From: Proteobacteria bacterium SG_bin4
GTDB taxonomy: Bacteria > Pseudomonadota > Gammaproteobacteria > Burkholderiales > Nitrosomonadaceae
DNA length: 64,000 nt
Direction: 5' to 3'
NCBI GenBank assembly: GCA_002083395.1
Contig: LWDH01000036.1
Span: 52,551 to 116,550, forward strand
Positions 36,337 through 46,128 of the stretch are shown here, piece by piece (within the stretch, counting starts at the first letter, position 1; the number at the start of each line of letters is the position of its first letter). The notes under the pieces are model-generated. The model made no database searches. It was given only the letters and a program-made list of their open reading frames with translations, and had not been told where the DNA came from. Position numbers and translations under genes: made by a program.

Positions 36337-37508
36337 CTCAGATGCTTCAGAGTCAATTCAAGTCCTTTATTATAATGACTCATTGCCAACTCATGCTTAC
36401 CTAACTTCTCATTCAGCTGAGCCAACGCAAAATGCGCTTCATGTCCGGACTCAACTGATAAACTGGCTTCTAAATAATTCTGCGCCTTACCCCAAAGCTC
36501 GCAATGCGTACATAATTTACCCAACGTCAATAATAATTGTGCATTGTTGGGTTGGGATCGTAACCATACCTCGGCACATTCAATTTGTCGGTGGACATGA
36601 TAGTCCAAACATTCCGAATAAAGTGCTATCAGCTCGTTGTCCCAAGTCATGGGAACGTTCTGCTCAATAATCTGATGAGCCATGGTACAGTTTCCTAGCG
36701 CAACATAAGCACGAACCGCCGCGACGGATATTTTGCTATCCATTTTCTCAATCGGGGAAATACTTTGCCAATACTGGTTTAATGACTGTAAATCAGTCGC
36801 TTTGCTGCGGATATTCTCTATTTGCGCCTCATGCTTAATTTTTTTTACCCACACTTTATTAGTCGAGGCGCGTTTTGCTAGAATTTCAGCTAATTCAATC
36901 ACCGCATCCCAATTACCCGCCTGTTTCTGCGCTTCCAGCTCCAGTTGCAATACAGCGGTTGACTGCAACCCACCTTCAGAATACAAAGCATGCAAAGTAT
37001 TTAAAGCATCTTGATAGCGCCCCTCATCCAGCAGAAACTCCGTTTTTGCTGCAAGACACAGCGATTTCTCATCTGGAGCTTGTGCAAGTGCCGATCTAAG
37101 ATATTGATCACGATCTGCGGTTGCCCCGAGTACCTGTGCTGACCGAGCAGCAATGACAGCACCGAGTGCCTTGGCAATCGATGAATCCGCCAACTTTGAT
37201 GCAATTGCAGCATTTTTTTGCGCTTTAGTGAAATCTCCGTCAAAAAAGGCTTTCATTCCTGAAAGTAACATTTCATCAGTTTTTTTATGCCGATGCCGTT
37301 CGTTGAACTGAAATATCCCGAGAATTAACCGGACAAGAATGTAAAATACAAAAAAGGCTACGATAGCGCCAATAATAAAGTGATCAAGCGACAATTCGAT
37401 TTGATAGGGCGGCATTTCGAGCAAAGCTCGCCCAGTCAGGTCTTTAGCAGCTAGAGTGACAGCTACAGCGGCGGCAAAAAGCGCCAATAGCCAAAGTATT
37501 AGTTTCAT
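36333..37508 (-). CDS. hemY: HemY-like TPR membrane protein
   Basis: 391 residues. Two N-terminal membrane helices (about 3-20 and 40-65) precede helical TPR-type repeats (about 75-390; KALGAVIAARSAQ, LLTLGKLCTHCELWGKAQNYLEASL). This is the proteobacterial hemC-hemD-linked HemY, not the unrelated protoporphyrinogen oxidase of Gram-positives. A role in late haem synthesis or its control is assumed. The usual neighbour hemX is absent; 148 non-coding bases separate this gene from hemD. Confidence 0.88.
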   Translation of the reverse strand: MKLILWLLALFAAAVAVTLAAKDLTGRALLEMPPYQIELSLDHFIIGAIVAFFVFYILVRLILGIFQFNERHRHKKTDEMLLSGMKAFFDGDFTKAQKNAAIASKLADSSIAKALGAVIAARSAQVLGATADRDQYLRSALAQAPDEKSLCLAAKTEFLLDEGRYQDALNTLHALYSEGGLQSTAVLQLELEAQKQAGNWDAVIELAEILAKRASTNKVWVKKIKHEAQIENIRSKATDLQSLNQYWQSISPIEKMDSKISVAAVRAYVALGNCTMAHQIIEQNVPMTWDNELIALYSECLDYHVHRQIECAEVWLRSQPNNAQLLLTLGKLCTHCELWGKAQNYLEASLSVESGHEAHFALAQLNEKLGKHELAMSHYNKGLELTLKHLS

Positions 37509-37656
37509 ATATTCCCCTCATTGCAGTAGAGTCGATCTTTGTTTATGTTGAACTACAAGTTGCAAACCACTTTAATACCAAAAAACAAGTGCAAACGACT
37601 AATTCAATATTATGATTGCGCATTCTTATTAATGTGAATGCTTATTTCATGTCATA

Positions 37657-38463
37657 TTATGCAGAGCTATTCTCAGTCGATTGAAAATATGTACAGATAC
37701 TTTCCAACACGTCGGCATCGCCTGGCGACGGCGCTATAACAACTTTTTCCAATCCCAATTTTTTTGCCGCTTGCGCAATACGTTCATGTGTTGTAATTAC
37801 TGGTGTTACTTTGAGTAATTGTTGGCCAAGCCCGCCTATTATGTCAAATAAATTATGAAGCCCTTCGCTGCTGGTCACAATCACTGCATGAAGCTGACCT
37901 TGCGACCAATCGGATAGCAACAGAGTGGTATCAATCTCGGGTTTTTTGCGGATATAACATTCGGCATACTCAACAACTGCGCCGCGTTGTGTGAGTGTAT
38001 TTCCCAGCAATTGGCGGCCGCCAAACCCCCTGAAAATAACGACACGCTTGCCCGACATCTCCGCAAACTCTTTACACTCAAGCAATGCTTCACTGTCAAA
38101 CTTATCTTTGGGGATCAAAATGTCTCTGATACCATATTGCAGCAAGGTGTCTGCGGTGCCTTTGCCGACTGCGGCTATTTTCAGATGAGACGGCAAGGCG
38201 CGCCGGGAAGTTATTAACGGCATTGCTTTGTTTACCGCATTGGGACTAACGAACAGAGCCCAGTCAAATTTGTTCAGCCGGTCAATTATTTCCCATAGCG
38301 AAGAAAAATCATCGATATCCGCTATTTCCAATGTTGGAAGGACTATCGGATTGCCGCCTAAAGAACGGATACTTGCGGCGAGAGCGGTCGCCTGATGAAT
38401 GGGACGGGTTACCAGTATATTCAGCCCGGCGAGTTGTTTATTGTCTGAGGATGTCATTACCAT
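37657..38463 (-). CDS. hemD: Uroporphyrinogen-III synthase
   Basis: 268 residues. Closes and inverts ring D of hydroxymethylbilane. LNILVTRPIHQATALAASIRSLGG, DWALFVSPNAVNKA, AVGKGTADTLLQYGI and VVIFRGFGGRQLLGNTL fit the family, which is poorly conserved in general. The start could be the second ATG at 38457; either way it overlaps the hemC stop, so hemC and hemD are coupled. Confidence 0.94.
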   Translation of the reverse strand: MVMTSSDNKQLAGLNILVTRPIHQATALAASIRSLGGNPIVLPTLEIADIDDFSSLWEIIDRLNKFDWALFVSPNAVNKAMPLITSRRALPSHLKIAAVGKGTADTLLQYGIRDILIPKDKFDSEALLECKEFAEMSGKRVVIFRGFGGRQLLGNTLTQRGAVVEYAECYIRKKPEIDTTLLLSDWSQGQLHAVIVTSSEGLHNLFDIIGGLGQQLLKVTPVITTHERIAQAAKKLGLEKVVIAPSPGDADVLESICTYFQSTENSSA

Positions 38464-39410
38464 CCGTCTGCTGGCACTAGCGCCGCTAAAATCTCGTCAG
38501 CGCCGTCCGCAATCAATTTTTGAGCCAGCTGCTGCCCCATCGCAATGCCGGTTTCCGGTTTTCCAGCCAAAGCGCCGGTGACGATGCGCTGCCCGTCCGG
38601 CTGCGCAACGAAACCGCGCAACTGAAGGGAACCCCCGATAATTTCAGCAAAAGCACCCAATGGCACCTGACAGCTACCCCCTAGCACGCGGCTCATGGAA
38701 CGTTCGGCTTCGACACAGTATGCTGTTTCCTGATGATGAAGCGGTTGCAGTAACTCCACCAAATCGGCGCGATCCGCCCGGCATTCGATCCCAAGCGCGC
38801 CTTGCCCAACCGCCGGTAAACTTTGTTCAGGATCCAGCAATGCAGTAATGCGGTCGGAAAGCTCAAGGCGTTTCAAACCCGCCGCTGCCAATATAATCGC
38901 TGCGTATTGCTCTTCATCGAGCTTGCGTAACCTGGTCTGCACGTTGCCGCGTAACGGTTGCACCTGAAGCTGTGGAAACTTTGCGCGCAATTGACTCTCA
39001 CGCCGTAAACTCGAAGTTCCCACCACGCTCCCATGCGGCAATGCATCTAATGAAGCGTAGCGATTTGAAACAAACGCATCGCGCGGATCTTCCCGCTCTG
39101 TAATAGCGGCCAACTGAAACCCTTCCGGCACATTCATCGGCATGTCTTTCATGGAGTGCACCGCAATATCGGCGCGACCGTCTTCCAAAGCTTGCTCAAG
39201 CTCTTTAATAAATAAGCCTTTCCCGCCAATTTTTGATAGCGACTGATCGAGAATTTGATCTCCGCGGGTTGTCATACCAAGTATGCTGATTTCAGTTTGC
39301 GGGTATAATTCGCGTAAACGTTTCTGGATGTATTTGGCTTGCCACATTGCAAGCAAACTTTCCCGGGAAGCAATGACGATTTTCCGGGGTATTAATAGTG
39401 AATTGGGCAT
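38457..39410 (-). CDS. hemC: Hydroxymethylbilane synthase (porphobilinogen deaminase)
   Basis: 317 residues. Polymerises four porphobilinogens on a dipyrromethane cofactor held by Cys247 in LGGSCQVPLGAF. Other landmarks: ASRESLLAMWQAKYI, HSMKDMPMNVPEGFQ, GTSSLRRESQL and GNVQTRLRKLDEEQYAAIILAAAGLKRL. First gene of the haem cluster, divergent from ppc. Confidence 0.97.
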   Translation of the reverse strand: MPNSLLIPRKIVIASRESLLAMWQAKYIQKRLRELYPQTEISILGMTTRGDQILDQSLSKIGGKGLFIKELEQALEDGRADIAVHSMKDMPMNVPEGFQLAAITEREDPRDAFVSNRYASLDALPHGSVVGTSSLRRESQLRAKFPQLQVQPLRGNVQTRLRKLDEEQYAAIILAAAGLKRLELSDRITALLDPEQSLPAVGQGALGIECRADRADLVELLQPLHHQETAYCVEAERSMSRVLGGSCQVPLGAFAEIIGGSLQLRGFVAQPDGQRIVTGALAGKPETGIAMGQQLAQKLIADGADEILAALVPADGW

Positions 39411-39533
39411 TACGATATAAGATGAAAAAAAATCAAGAAATTCCTAAAGTAAGTAATTTTAGCATGGCTGGTGCTCACTTGGCTTGCCGGAAGTACACGC
39501 CGGGTTCATTTTTAACCATGGAAGTGTCATGAA

Positions 39534-42329
39534 ATGGAAGCTGCCGATTCAGGAAAATATAGCGTGAGTGATAACATATTAGACGACAAAGATTTACCCC
39601 TGCGCGAAGACATCCGTTTTCTTGGGCGTATGCTGGGCGATACCTTGCGCGAACAAGAAGGGGATGACGCGTTTGAACTCGTCGAGAATATCCGTCAAAC
39701 CGCGATTCGTTTTCACCGGGACCAGGACCCGATTGCTCGCCAAGAGTTGGATACGCTGCTGAAACGTTTGAGCGATGATGACTCATTGCCGGTTGTGCGC
39801 GCATTCAGTTATTTTTCACTGCTTTCCAATATCGCTGAGGATGTTCATCATAACCGCCGCCGCCGCGCGCACCTGCGTGCTGGTTCACCGCTTCAGGATG
39901 GTAGTTTGACTCTGGCGCTTGAACGCGTGTTATCCAGCAGCAGCAATGCACCCGCTATTCTATTCGATTTTTTTAAGAAAGCAGTTGTTTCGCCTGTTTT
40001 AACAGCGCATCCGACAGAAGTGCAGCGCCGGAGTATATTGGATTGCCAGTTGACTATTGAGCGATTGTTAAGAGAACGGGCGCGAACCGAGCTGACACCC
40101 AACGAATTACGTCATAACGAAGAAAATCTACGTGCAACCATCGAAATTCTGTGGCAAACACGTATGCTACGGCCTAGCCGGTTATCGGTTAACGATGAAA
40201 TCGAAAACGGCCTGGCTTTTTACAGTTATACATTCTTGTCCGAAATTCCCCATATTTATGCAAAAATCGAAGATTTTCTCGAACATCGCCTGAATAAGCA
40301 CGATATTCCTGCGGTTACCTCTTTCTTACGAATTGGCAGCTGGATTGGCGGCGATCGCGATGGCAATCCATTTGTCACGCATGATGTGATGTTGCGCGCG
40401 GTTGAGCGGCAATCATCAGTTGCGCTAACTTATTACATCGAGACAGCACAAAAAATCGGCCGTTCGATGAGTCTAACCGAACAATTGGTTAACGTCAGCG
40501 ATGACGTCAAGCGATTAGTGGCCAGCGCACCCGATATCCCCAACCGATCCGATGAGCCCTATCGCCGGATCTTTCTCAGTATCGCTGCACGTTTGGTGGC
40601 AACCGCGCAACAATTCGGACACCAAGTTTTGCAACTGAGTACGGCGGAAAAGAGAGAACCGTATTCCGATTGCGCAGAATTTCTGCAAGATCTTGACATC
40701 ATCATTGCATCGCTAAAACAGCACAAATCCGCTTGGATCGCCCGAGGAGCGCTACGCAATTTGCGGCGTGCAGCGGATGTATTTGGATTTCATTTGACCC
40801 CGCTGGATATGCGGCAGCACAGCAAAATCCACGAGCAAGTAGTCAGCGAATTATATGAACATCACAGCGGTAAAAACGGTTATGCGCAGCTTGACGAAAC
40901 CCAGCGCACCGAGTGGCTGTTGCAGGAAATCAGCCAATCCCGGCCGATACTATCGTCATATGACGGCTTTTCCGAACTGGCGCAATCGGAATTATCCATT
41001 TTGCACTGTGCAGCCGACATTCACCGGCGATTCGGCCGTGCCGCCCTGCCGAATTACATTATTTCCATGACAACCAGTATCATCAATGTCCTGGAAGTCG
41101 CTTATTTGCTGCAACAAGTCGGTCTATTACAAAGCGGCGAAACTCCGCAATTACACCTTAACATCATTCCATTGTTCGAAACGATCTCGGATTTGCGAAA
41201 CTGCAACAAAATCATCGATCAGTTATTTTCATTGCCATATTACCGCAAACTTCTGATTTCGCGAGGCAATGTACAAGAAGTGATGCTCGGTTACTCGGAT
41301 AGCAACAAAGACGGCGGCTTTATCACTTCGAATTGGGAAATTTATAAAGCGGAAATCGAGCTTACAAGAATTTTTGCCAAGCACCAGATTGAATTGCGGT
41401 TGTTTCACGGCCGTGGCGGCACCGTGGGACGAGGCGGCGGACCGAGTTACCAAAGTATTTTGGCGCAACCGCCTGGTAGCGTCAACGGTCAAATACGGTT
41501 AACTGAACAAGGCGAAGTCATCAGCAGCAAATATGCCGAACCCGAAATTGGGCGGCGCAATTTGGAAACCCTGGTGGCGGCGACGATGGAGGCGACGCTG
41601 CTCAGTCACGATTCACTTGGCGCGAATTCGGATCGCTTTTATCCTGTTATGGAGAAACTGGCATCCGCATCATTCACGGCTTATCGGAATCTTGTCTATG
41701 AAACACCTGGATTCAAGCAATTCTTTCTGGAATCGACACCGATACGGGAAATGGCGGGTCTGCATATCGGCAGCCGCCCTCCGTCCCGGAAAAACTCCGA
41801 TACCATCGAGGATCTACGGGCAATCCCCTGGGTATTCAGCTGGAGCCTTAGCCGCATGATGTTGCCGGGTTGGTATGGTTTTGGCCATGCGGTAGAAGCG
41901 TTTGTATCGCAATCCGGTCATGACGGGCTTGTACTGTTGCAGGAAATGCACCAGAAATGGCCGTTTATGCAAACGCTATTATCGAATATGGATATGGTTC
42001 TGGCCAAGACTGACATGGGTATTGCTTCCCGCTATGCGGAATTGGTCGGAGATGTGGCATTGCGCCAACAGATTTTTAAACGAATTCAGGAAGAACGTGA
42101 CAGAAGCCAGAAATGGCTGTTTGCGATAACCGGTCGAACAGAATTACTGCAAGATAATCCGGCCCTGGCTCGAAGCATCCGCAACAGGACGCCTTATATC
42201 GATCCGCTGAATCATTTGCAGGTCGAATTATTGCGCCGCTACCGTTCCGGAGAAGACAGCGAGGATGTCAAGCGCTCCATCCACCTTACGATCAACGGCG
42301 TCACAGCCGGGCTTCGCAATAGTGGTTAA
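39534..42329 (+). CDS. ppc: Phosphoenolpyruvate carboxylase
   Basis: PEP + bicarbonate to oxaloacetate + Pi; anaplerotic supply of C4 acids, important in an autotroph. 931 residues with LTAHPTEVQRRS (catalytic His), GGDRDGNP, SDSNKDGG, FHGRGGTVGRGGGP and the C-terminal NGVTAGLRNSG. GGAAG lies before the ATG at 39534. A GTG at 39564 with AGGA upstream is an equally reasonable start and would shorten it by 10 residues. Confidence 0.97.
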   Translation: MEAADSGKYSVSDNILDDKDLPLREDIRFLGRMLGDTLREQEGDDAFELVENIRQTAIRFHRDQDPIARQELDTLLKRLSDDDSLPVVRAFSYFSLLSNIAEDVHHNRRRRAHLRAGSPLQDGSLTLALERVLSSSSNAPAILFDFFKKAVVSPVLTAHPTEVQRRSILDCQLTIERLLRERARTELTPNELRHNEENLRATIEILWQTRMLRPSRLSVNDEIENGLAFYSYTFLSEIPHIYAKIEDFLEHRLNKHDIPAVTSFLRIGSWIGGDRDGNPFVTHDVMLRAVERQSSVALTYYIETAQKIGRSMSLTEQLVNVSDDVKRLVASAPDIPNRSDEPYRRIFLSIAARLVATAQQFGHQVLQLSTAEKREPYSDCAEFLQDLDIIIASLKQHKSAWIARGALRNLRRAADVFGFHLTPLDMRQHSKIHEQVVSELYEHHSGKNGYAQLDETQRTEWLLQEISQSRPILSSYDGFSELAQSELSILHCAADIHRRFGRAALPNYIISMTTSIINVLEVAYLLQQVGLLQSGETPQLHLNIIPLFETISDLRNCNKIIDQLFSLPYYRKLLISRGNVQEVMLGYSDSNKDGGFITSNWEIYKAEIELTRIFAKHQIELRLFHGRGGTVGRGGGPSYQSILAQPPGSVNGQIRLTEQGEVISSKYAEPEIGRRNLETLVAATMEATLLSHDSLGANSDRFYPVMEKLASASFTAYRNLVYETPGFKQFFLESTPIREMAGLHIGSRPPSRKNSDTIEDLRAIPWVFSWSLSRMMLPGWYGFGHAVEAFVSQSGHDGLVLLQEMHQKWPFMQTLLSNMDMVLAKTDMGIASRYAELVGDVALRQQIFKRIQEERDRSQKWLFAITGRTELLQDNPALARSIRNRTPYIDPLNHLQVELLRRYRSGEDSEDVKRSIHLTINGVTAGLRNSG

Positions 42330-42386
42330 GTGCAATCGAGGTTTCAAAATTATTTGCGCTGACTGAGCGCACTTTAGGAGATTTTA

Positions 42387-43691
42387 GTGCAAATCAAGCA
42401 ATTTTTTTTAGCCGTTTTGATTGGTTTATTTTCACCTTGGCTTTCAGCTTCATTATCAATTCAATACTGGGAAACATCCAGCGGCGCACGGGTATACTTC
42501 GTGGAGAACCATGATCTGCCGATTTTGGATGTCAGTGTCGAGTTCGCTGCGGGCAGTAGCATGGACTCCCCCGATAAATCAGGACGCGCCGGTCTCGTGC
42601 AACATTTGCTGAGTCTGGGAGCCGGCGGATTATCGGAAGACCAGGTCGCCACTGCACTCGCAGATGTCGGTGCGCAGCTAAAGAATCAATTTGACCGGGA
42701 CCGCGCCGGCGTTTCACTGCGCACACTCAGTAGCGAAAAAGAGCGGACACAAGCACTGGACATATTTGCACGCATCATTCAGCGACCTGAGTTTCCCAAA
42801 AACGTCGTAACACGTGAAAAAACACGAATCATTGCCAGCATCAAAGAATCAAGCACCAAGCCGGACTATATCGGCGATCGCGAACTGATGAAAATGTTGT
42901 ACGGGCAACACCCCTACGGACTTACTGAAACGGGCGAAATCGAAACGCTGAACCGCTTGCAGCGGGAAGATCTGATCGCCTTTTACCGCACTCATTATGT
43001 TGCAAAGAACGCGATCATCGCGATGATCGGTGATGTAACCCGGCAAGAAGCGGCTGCTATAGCGGAACGGTTAACCGAAAAACTGCCTGCTAAAGAAGCT
43101 GAAACGATGATTCCCGCAGTGTCCATCCCTCAGGCAGGCATCAAGCGGATATCGCATCCGGCAGCCCAAAGCCATATTCAATTGGCTTACCCAGGATTGC
43201 GCCGGAATGATCCCGACTATTTCCCGCTGTTAGTTGGAAATCATATTTTGGGTGGCGGAGGATTTGTTTCCCGTCTGATGGAGGAAGTTCGGCAGCAACG
43301 CGGCTTGGCTTATAGCGTCTACAGTTTCTTTTCCCCCTATCAAGAACAAGGGCCTTTTTTAGTGGGCCTGCAGACTAAAAAAGAACAATCCGAAGATGCG
43401 TTCGCACTGGTGCAGCAAGTATTGAAAAATTTTGTCGAGAACGGTCCAACCGAAGCGGAATTGGTGGCTGCAAAGCAAAACATTATCGGGGGCTTTCCAC
43501 TGCGGATCGACAGTAACAACAAAATATTAGGATTCTTGTCGGTCATCGGCTTCTATCAATTACCGCTGACGTTTCTAACGGATTATCTGGTAGCTGTTGA
43601 AGCGGTGACTGTCGAACAAATCCGGCAGGCCTTTCAACGCAGGATTCAACCGGATGGCATGGTCGCCGTCATCGTTGGCGCGGTTGAATAA
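42387..43691 (+). CDS. M16 family protein without the zinc motif (inactive-type subunit)
   Basis: 434 residues, GTG start with GGAG 7 bases upstream, and an N-terminal signal (about 1-22, LSA cleavage), so it acts in the periplasm. Two M16 domains are recognisable (AGLVQHLLSLGAGG, YGQHPYGLTETGEIETLNRLQREDL, HPAAQSHIQLAYPGL, GGGGFVSRLMEEVRQQRGLAYSVYSFF). The active-site HxxEH is replaced by VQHLLSL (His73), so it should not cut peptides alone. Such proteins normally pair with an HxxEH-bearing M16 protein encoded just upstream; here the upstream gene is ppc and no active partner is in the window. Confidence 0.9.
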   Translation: MQIKQFFLAVLIGLFSPWLSASLSIQYWETSSGARVYFVENHDLPILDVSVEFAAGSSMDSPDKSGRAGLVQHLLSLGAGGLSEDQVATALADVGAQLKNQFDRDRAGVSLRTLSSEKERTQALDIFARIIQRPEFPKNVVTREKTRIIASIKESSTKPDYIGDRELMKMLYGQHPYGLTETGEIETLNRLQREDLIAFYRTHYVAKNAIIAMIGDVTRQEAAAIAERLTEKLPAKEAETMIPAVSIPQAGIKRISHPAAQSHIQLAYPGLRRNDPDYFPLLVGNHILGGGGFVSRLMEEVRQQRGLAYSVYSFFSPYQEQGPFLVGLQTKKEQSEDAFALVQQVLKNFVENGPTEAELVAAKQNIIGGFPLRIDSNNKILGFLSVIGFYQLPLTFLTDYLVAVEAVTVEQIRQAFQRRIQPDGMVAVIVGAVE

Positions 43692-43699
43692 TTCATAAT

Positions 43700-44254
43700 G
43701 TGATGGCAGCCCGGGGGAAAATCCGCATTATCGGCGGCCAGTGGCGCAGCCGGCTGTTAACTTTTCCTGAGCACCCGGATCTGAGACCCACTGCCAATCG
43801 GATTCGTGAAACGGTATTTAATTGGCTTGGGCAGGATTTAAGTGACCTGGCTTGCCTGGATCTATTTGCCGGCAGCGGTGCATTGGGTTTTGAAGCCGCA
43901 TCCCGGGGCGCTGCATTGGTCGTCATGGTGGATAAGGATGCCAAAAATATTCAAGCATTGCGCGAAAACAAGGAAAAATTGCAAGCCGGTCAGGTGGAAC
44001 TGGTAATGATGGACGCACTCAAGTTTCTAAATTCCGATACCCGTACATTTGATGTGATTTTTCTTGACCCGCCTTACCGCGCTGAATTAACTGATCCAAT
44101 CATGCCTTTACTGCCACCGCATCTCAAGCAGAACGGACTCGTTTATGCCGAAGCCAATCGCGACTGGGTTATGGATCAGCAATGGCGCGCTTTCCGGAGT
44201 GCCAAAGCAGGAACGGTTCATTACAAACTGATGGAGTATGTTAATCATGGATAA
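43700..44254 (+). CDS. rsmD: 16S rRNA (guanine966-N2)-methyltransferase
   Basis: 184 residues. SAM-dependent RNA methyltransferase. IRIIGGQWRSRLL, RPTANRIRETVFNWL, CLDLFAGSGALGFEAASRGA (SAM site) and FLDPPYR (catalytic DPPY) are diagnostic. The start is a GTG at 43700 or the ATG directly after it. The end overlaps coaD by 8 bases; rsmD-coaD is a common pair. Confidence 0.96.
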   Translation: MMAARGKIRIIGGQWRSRLLTFPEHPDLRPTANRIRETVFNWLGQDLSDLACLDLFAGSGALGFEAASRGAALVVMVDKDAKNIQALRENKEKLQAGQVELVMMDALKFLNSDTRTFDVIFLDPPYRAELTDPIMPLLPPHLKQNGLVYAEANRDWVMDQQWRAFRSAKAGTVHYKLMEYVNHG

Positions 44255-44738
44255 AGCCATTTATCCCGGGACTTTTGATCCGATCACACGAGGTCACGAA
44301 GATCTTGTCCGGCGAGCATCGCGATTGTTTGACCAGGTCGTGGTAGCGGTGGCGGTTAGCAGCAGCAAGAAACCTTTCTTTACGTTGGAAGAACGAGTGG
44401 CAATGGCCCAGCAAGTGCTATCCGATTGCGGCAATGTTAAAATCCTGGCTTTCTCCGGTTTGTTGATGAATTTTCTGCAGCAACAGGATGCACGGATTAT
44501 TCTGCGCGGCTTGCGCGCCGCTTCGGATTTTGAATATGAATTTCAAATGGCGGGCATGAACCGCAGCATGTATCCAGATGTTGAAACGTTATTCATGACG
44601 CCATCCGAGCAATATATGTTTATTTCCGCAACGATCGTCCGGGAGATCGCATCGTTAGGCGGTAATGCGGATGCGTTTGTTCATCCGCTGGTCGCGCAAA
44701 AGCTGCGTGACAAGATAACCCAATCTTTTCAAGTGTAA
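44247..44738 (+). CDS. coaD: Phosphopantetheine adenylyltransferase
   Basis: 163 residues from the ATG at 44247 (MDKAIYPGTFDPITRGHEDLV, the usual start), with GGAG upstream; three extra residues would come from 44238. 4'-phosphopantetheine + ATP to dephospho-CoA. GTFDPITRGH holds the nucleotidyl-transfer histidines, and ISATIVREIASLGG is the C-terminal signature. With coaE about 13 kb away, the last two CoA steps are both in the window. Confidence 0.97.
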   Translation: MDKAIYPGTFDPITRGHEDLVRRASRLFDQVVVAVAVSSSKKPFFTLEERVAMAQQVLSDCGNVKILAFSGLLMNFLQQQDARIILRGLRAASDFEYEFQMAGMNRSMYPDVETLFMTPSEQYMFISATIVREIASLGGNADAFVHPLVAQKLRDKITQSFQV

Positions 44739-44740
44739 CC

Positions 44741-45013
44741 ATGGCATTAATCATTACTGACGAATGTATCAACTGTGATGTCTGCGAACCTGAGTGCCCG
44801 AACGGCGCCATCTCGCAAGGTGAAGAAATTTACCAAATCAATCCGAATTTATGCACTGAATGCGTCGGGCACTACGACGTGCCGCAATGCGTGGAAGTAT
44901 GCCCGGTCGATTGCATCACAACCAATCCCAATAAAGTAGAAAGCAAGGAACAACTCCACGCAAAATACCTTGGGCTGATCTCCACCAAATCCACAGAGAA
45001 TAAAGCTAATTAG
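44741..45013 (+). CDS. YfhL-type 2[4Fe-4S] ferredoxin
   Basis: 90 residues. Two clusters are indicated by CINCDVCEPECP and CTECVGHYDVPQCVEVCPVDC; the insertion in the second motif is typical of the Alv/YfhL group. It starts two bases after coaD, so it belongs to the rsmD-coaD operon, a frequent arrangement. Small soluble electron carrier; its partner is unknown. Confidence 0.95.
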   Translation: MALIITDECINCDVCEPECPNGAISQGEEIYQINPNLCTECVGHYDVPQCVEVCPVDCITTNPNKVESKEQLHAKYLGLISTKSTENKAN

Positions 45014-45246
45014 CGCTTTTCTTCGTCACTCTTTTTGAAATCCGGTCATTTTCACCGCTTAATCTTTGACTGCATCCCGGGTCAGTTGAATTAATCTTAC
45101 GCAGGAAAATAATCCTGCTTCACAGGTTAATTACTCCCTTGAACTTTTCATTAGATCGAGCCAGATTTGATTGCTCTGCAATACCTGGGCAGCCTTTCTA
45201 TGGAATTCAAGAAGCCATTGATTAAAATAACCTTTGCTTAATTCAA

Positions 45247-46089
45247 ATGGATCCACAGACGATAGTTGCAAACGTTCGCTCAATCTTTTCATTACCTGAC
45301 GTAGTCATACGCGTCAACGAGCTAATCGACTCAGGCGAAGCAACCAACTCCGAATTGGAGCGCGTAATTTCCAGCGACCCTGCATTGACCGCAAAATTAC
45401 TGAAATTTGCCAATAGCTCGTATTTCGGCTTTTCCGGTAAAGTGGAGAACATATCAAAAGCCATCTCCATCATTGGCCACAAGGAATTGCGCAACATCGT
45501 CATCGCCACCTCCGTGACTTCCGCCTTCAAAGGTATTTCCACCGAACTGGTCGACATGGATACCTTCTGGAATCATAGCATTACTTGCGGCGTAACAGCC
45601 CGGTTACTGTCGTCCAGTGTGGCTGGCAGGGAACGATTCTTTATTGCCGGTTTGTTGCATGCCGTTGGACGATTGGTCCTTTTTAATCAGTATCCGAAAG
45701 AATCCGTTGAGGTGCTGAGTTATATGCATAAGGGAGAAGAGGCGGTTGCAGCAGCGGAACGCAAGATTTTCGGTTTTACTCAAGCGCAACTGGGTGCCGA
45801 GCTTTTGAGACAGTGGAAGTTGCCGCCCAATATCTGGAAGTTGGTCGAATGCCAATGTAATTCCCCGAAAGACAAAGAATTTGAATACGATGCCAAAACA
45901 TTGTGCGCCGCGATCTATATTGCCATGTCGATCAGCCCTTGCACCAATCAACAAGTTACTCTGGATAAAGCGGTATCCGATCGAGCCTTCGCACTATGGA
46001 GTGATATGGGACTGACAGCCGAAATTGTTGAATCGCTCATGACCGTTGCCAAATTGCAAGTAACCGAAATTATGAACGTCATACGATAG
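45247..46089 (+). CDS. HDOD domain signalling protein
   Basis: 280 residues. The HDOD domain (about 20-215) is a non-enzymatic HD-like fold linked to signalling and motility: LPDVVIRVNELIDSGEATNSELERVISSDPALTAKLLKFANSSYFG and VENISKAISIIGHKELRNIVIATSV are characteristic. No other domain. It precedes an EAL-HDOD protein gene by 40 bases in the same direction. Confidence 0.9.
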   Translation: MDPQTIVANVRSIFSLPDVVIRVNELIDSGEATNSELERVISSDPALTAKLLKFANSSYFGFSGKVENISKAISIIGHKELRNIVIATSVTSAFKGISTELVDMDTFWNHSITCGVTARLLSSSVAGRERFFIAGLLHAVGRLVLFNQYPKESVEVLSYMHKGEEAVAAAERKIFGFTQAQLGAELLRQWKLPPNIWKLVECQCNSPKDKEFEYDAKTLCAAIYIAMSISPCTNQQVTLDKAVSDRAFALWSDMGLTAEIVESLMTVAKLQVTEIMNVIR

Positions 46090-46128
46090 GAATGAAAAAC
46101 AGCGCAGACAGGTAACACTGGAGAATTT

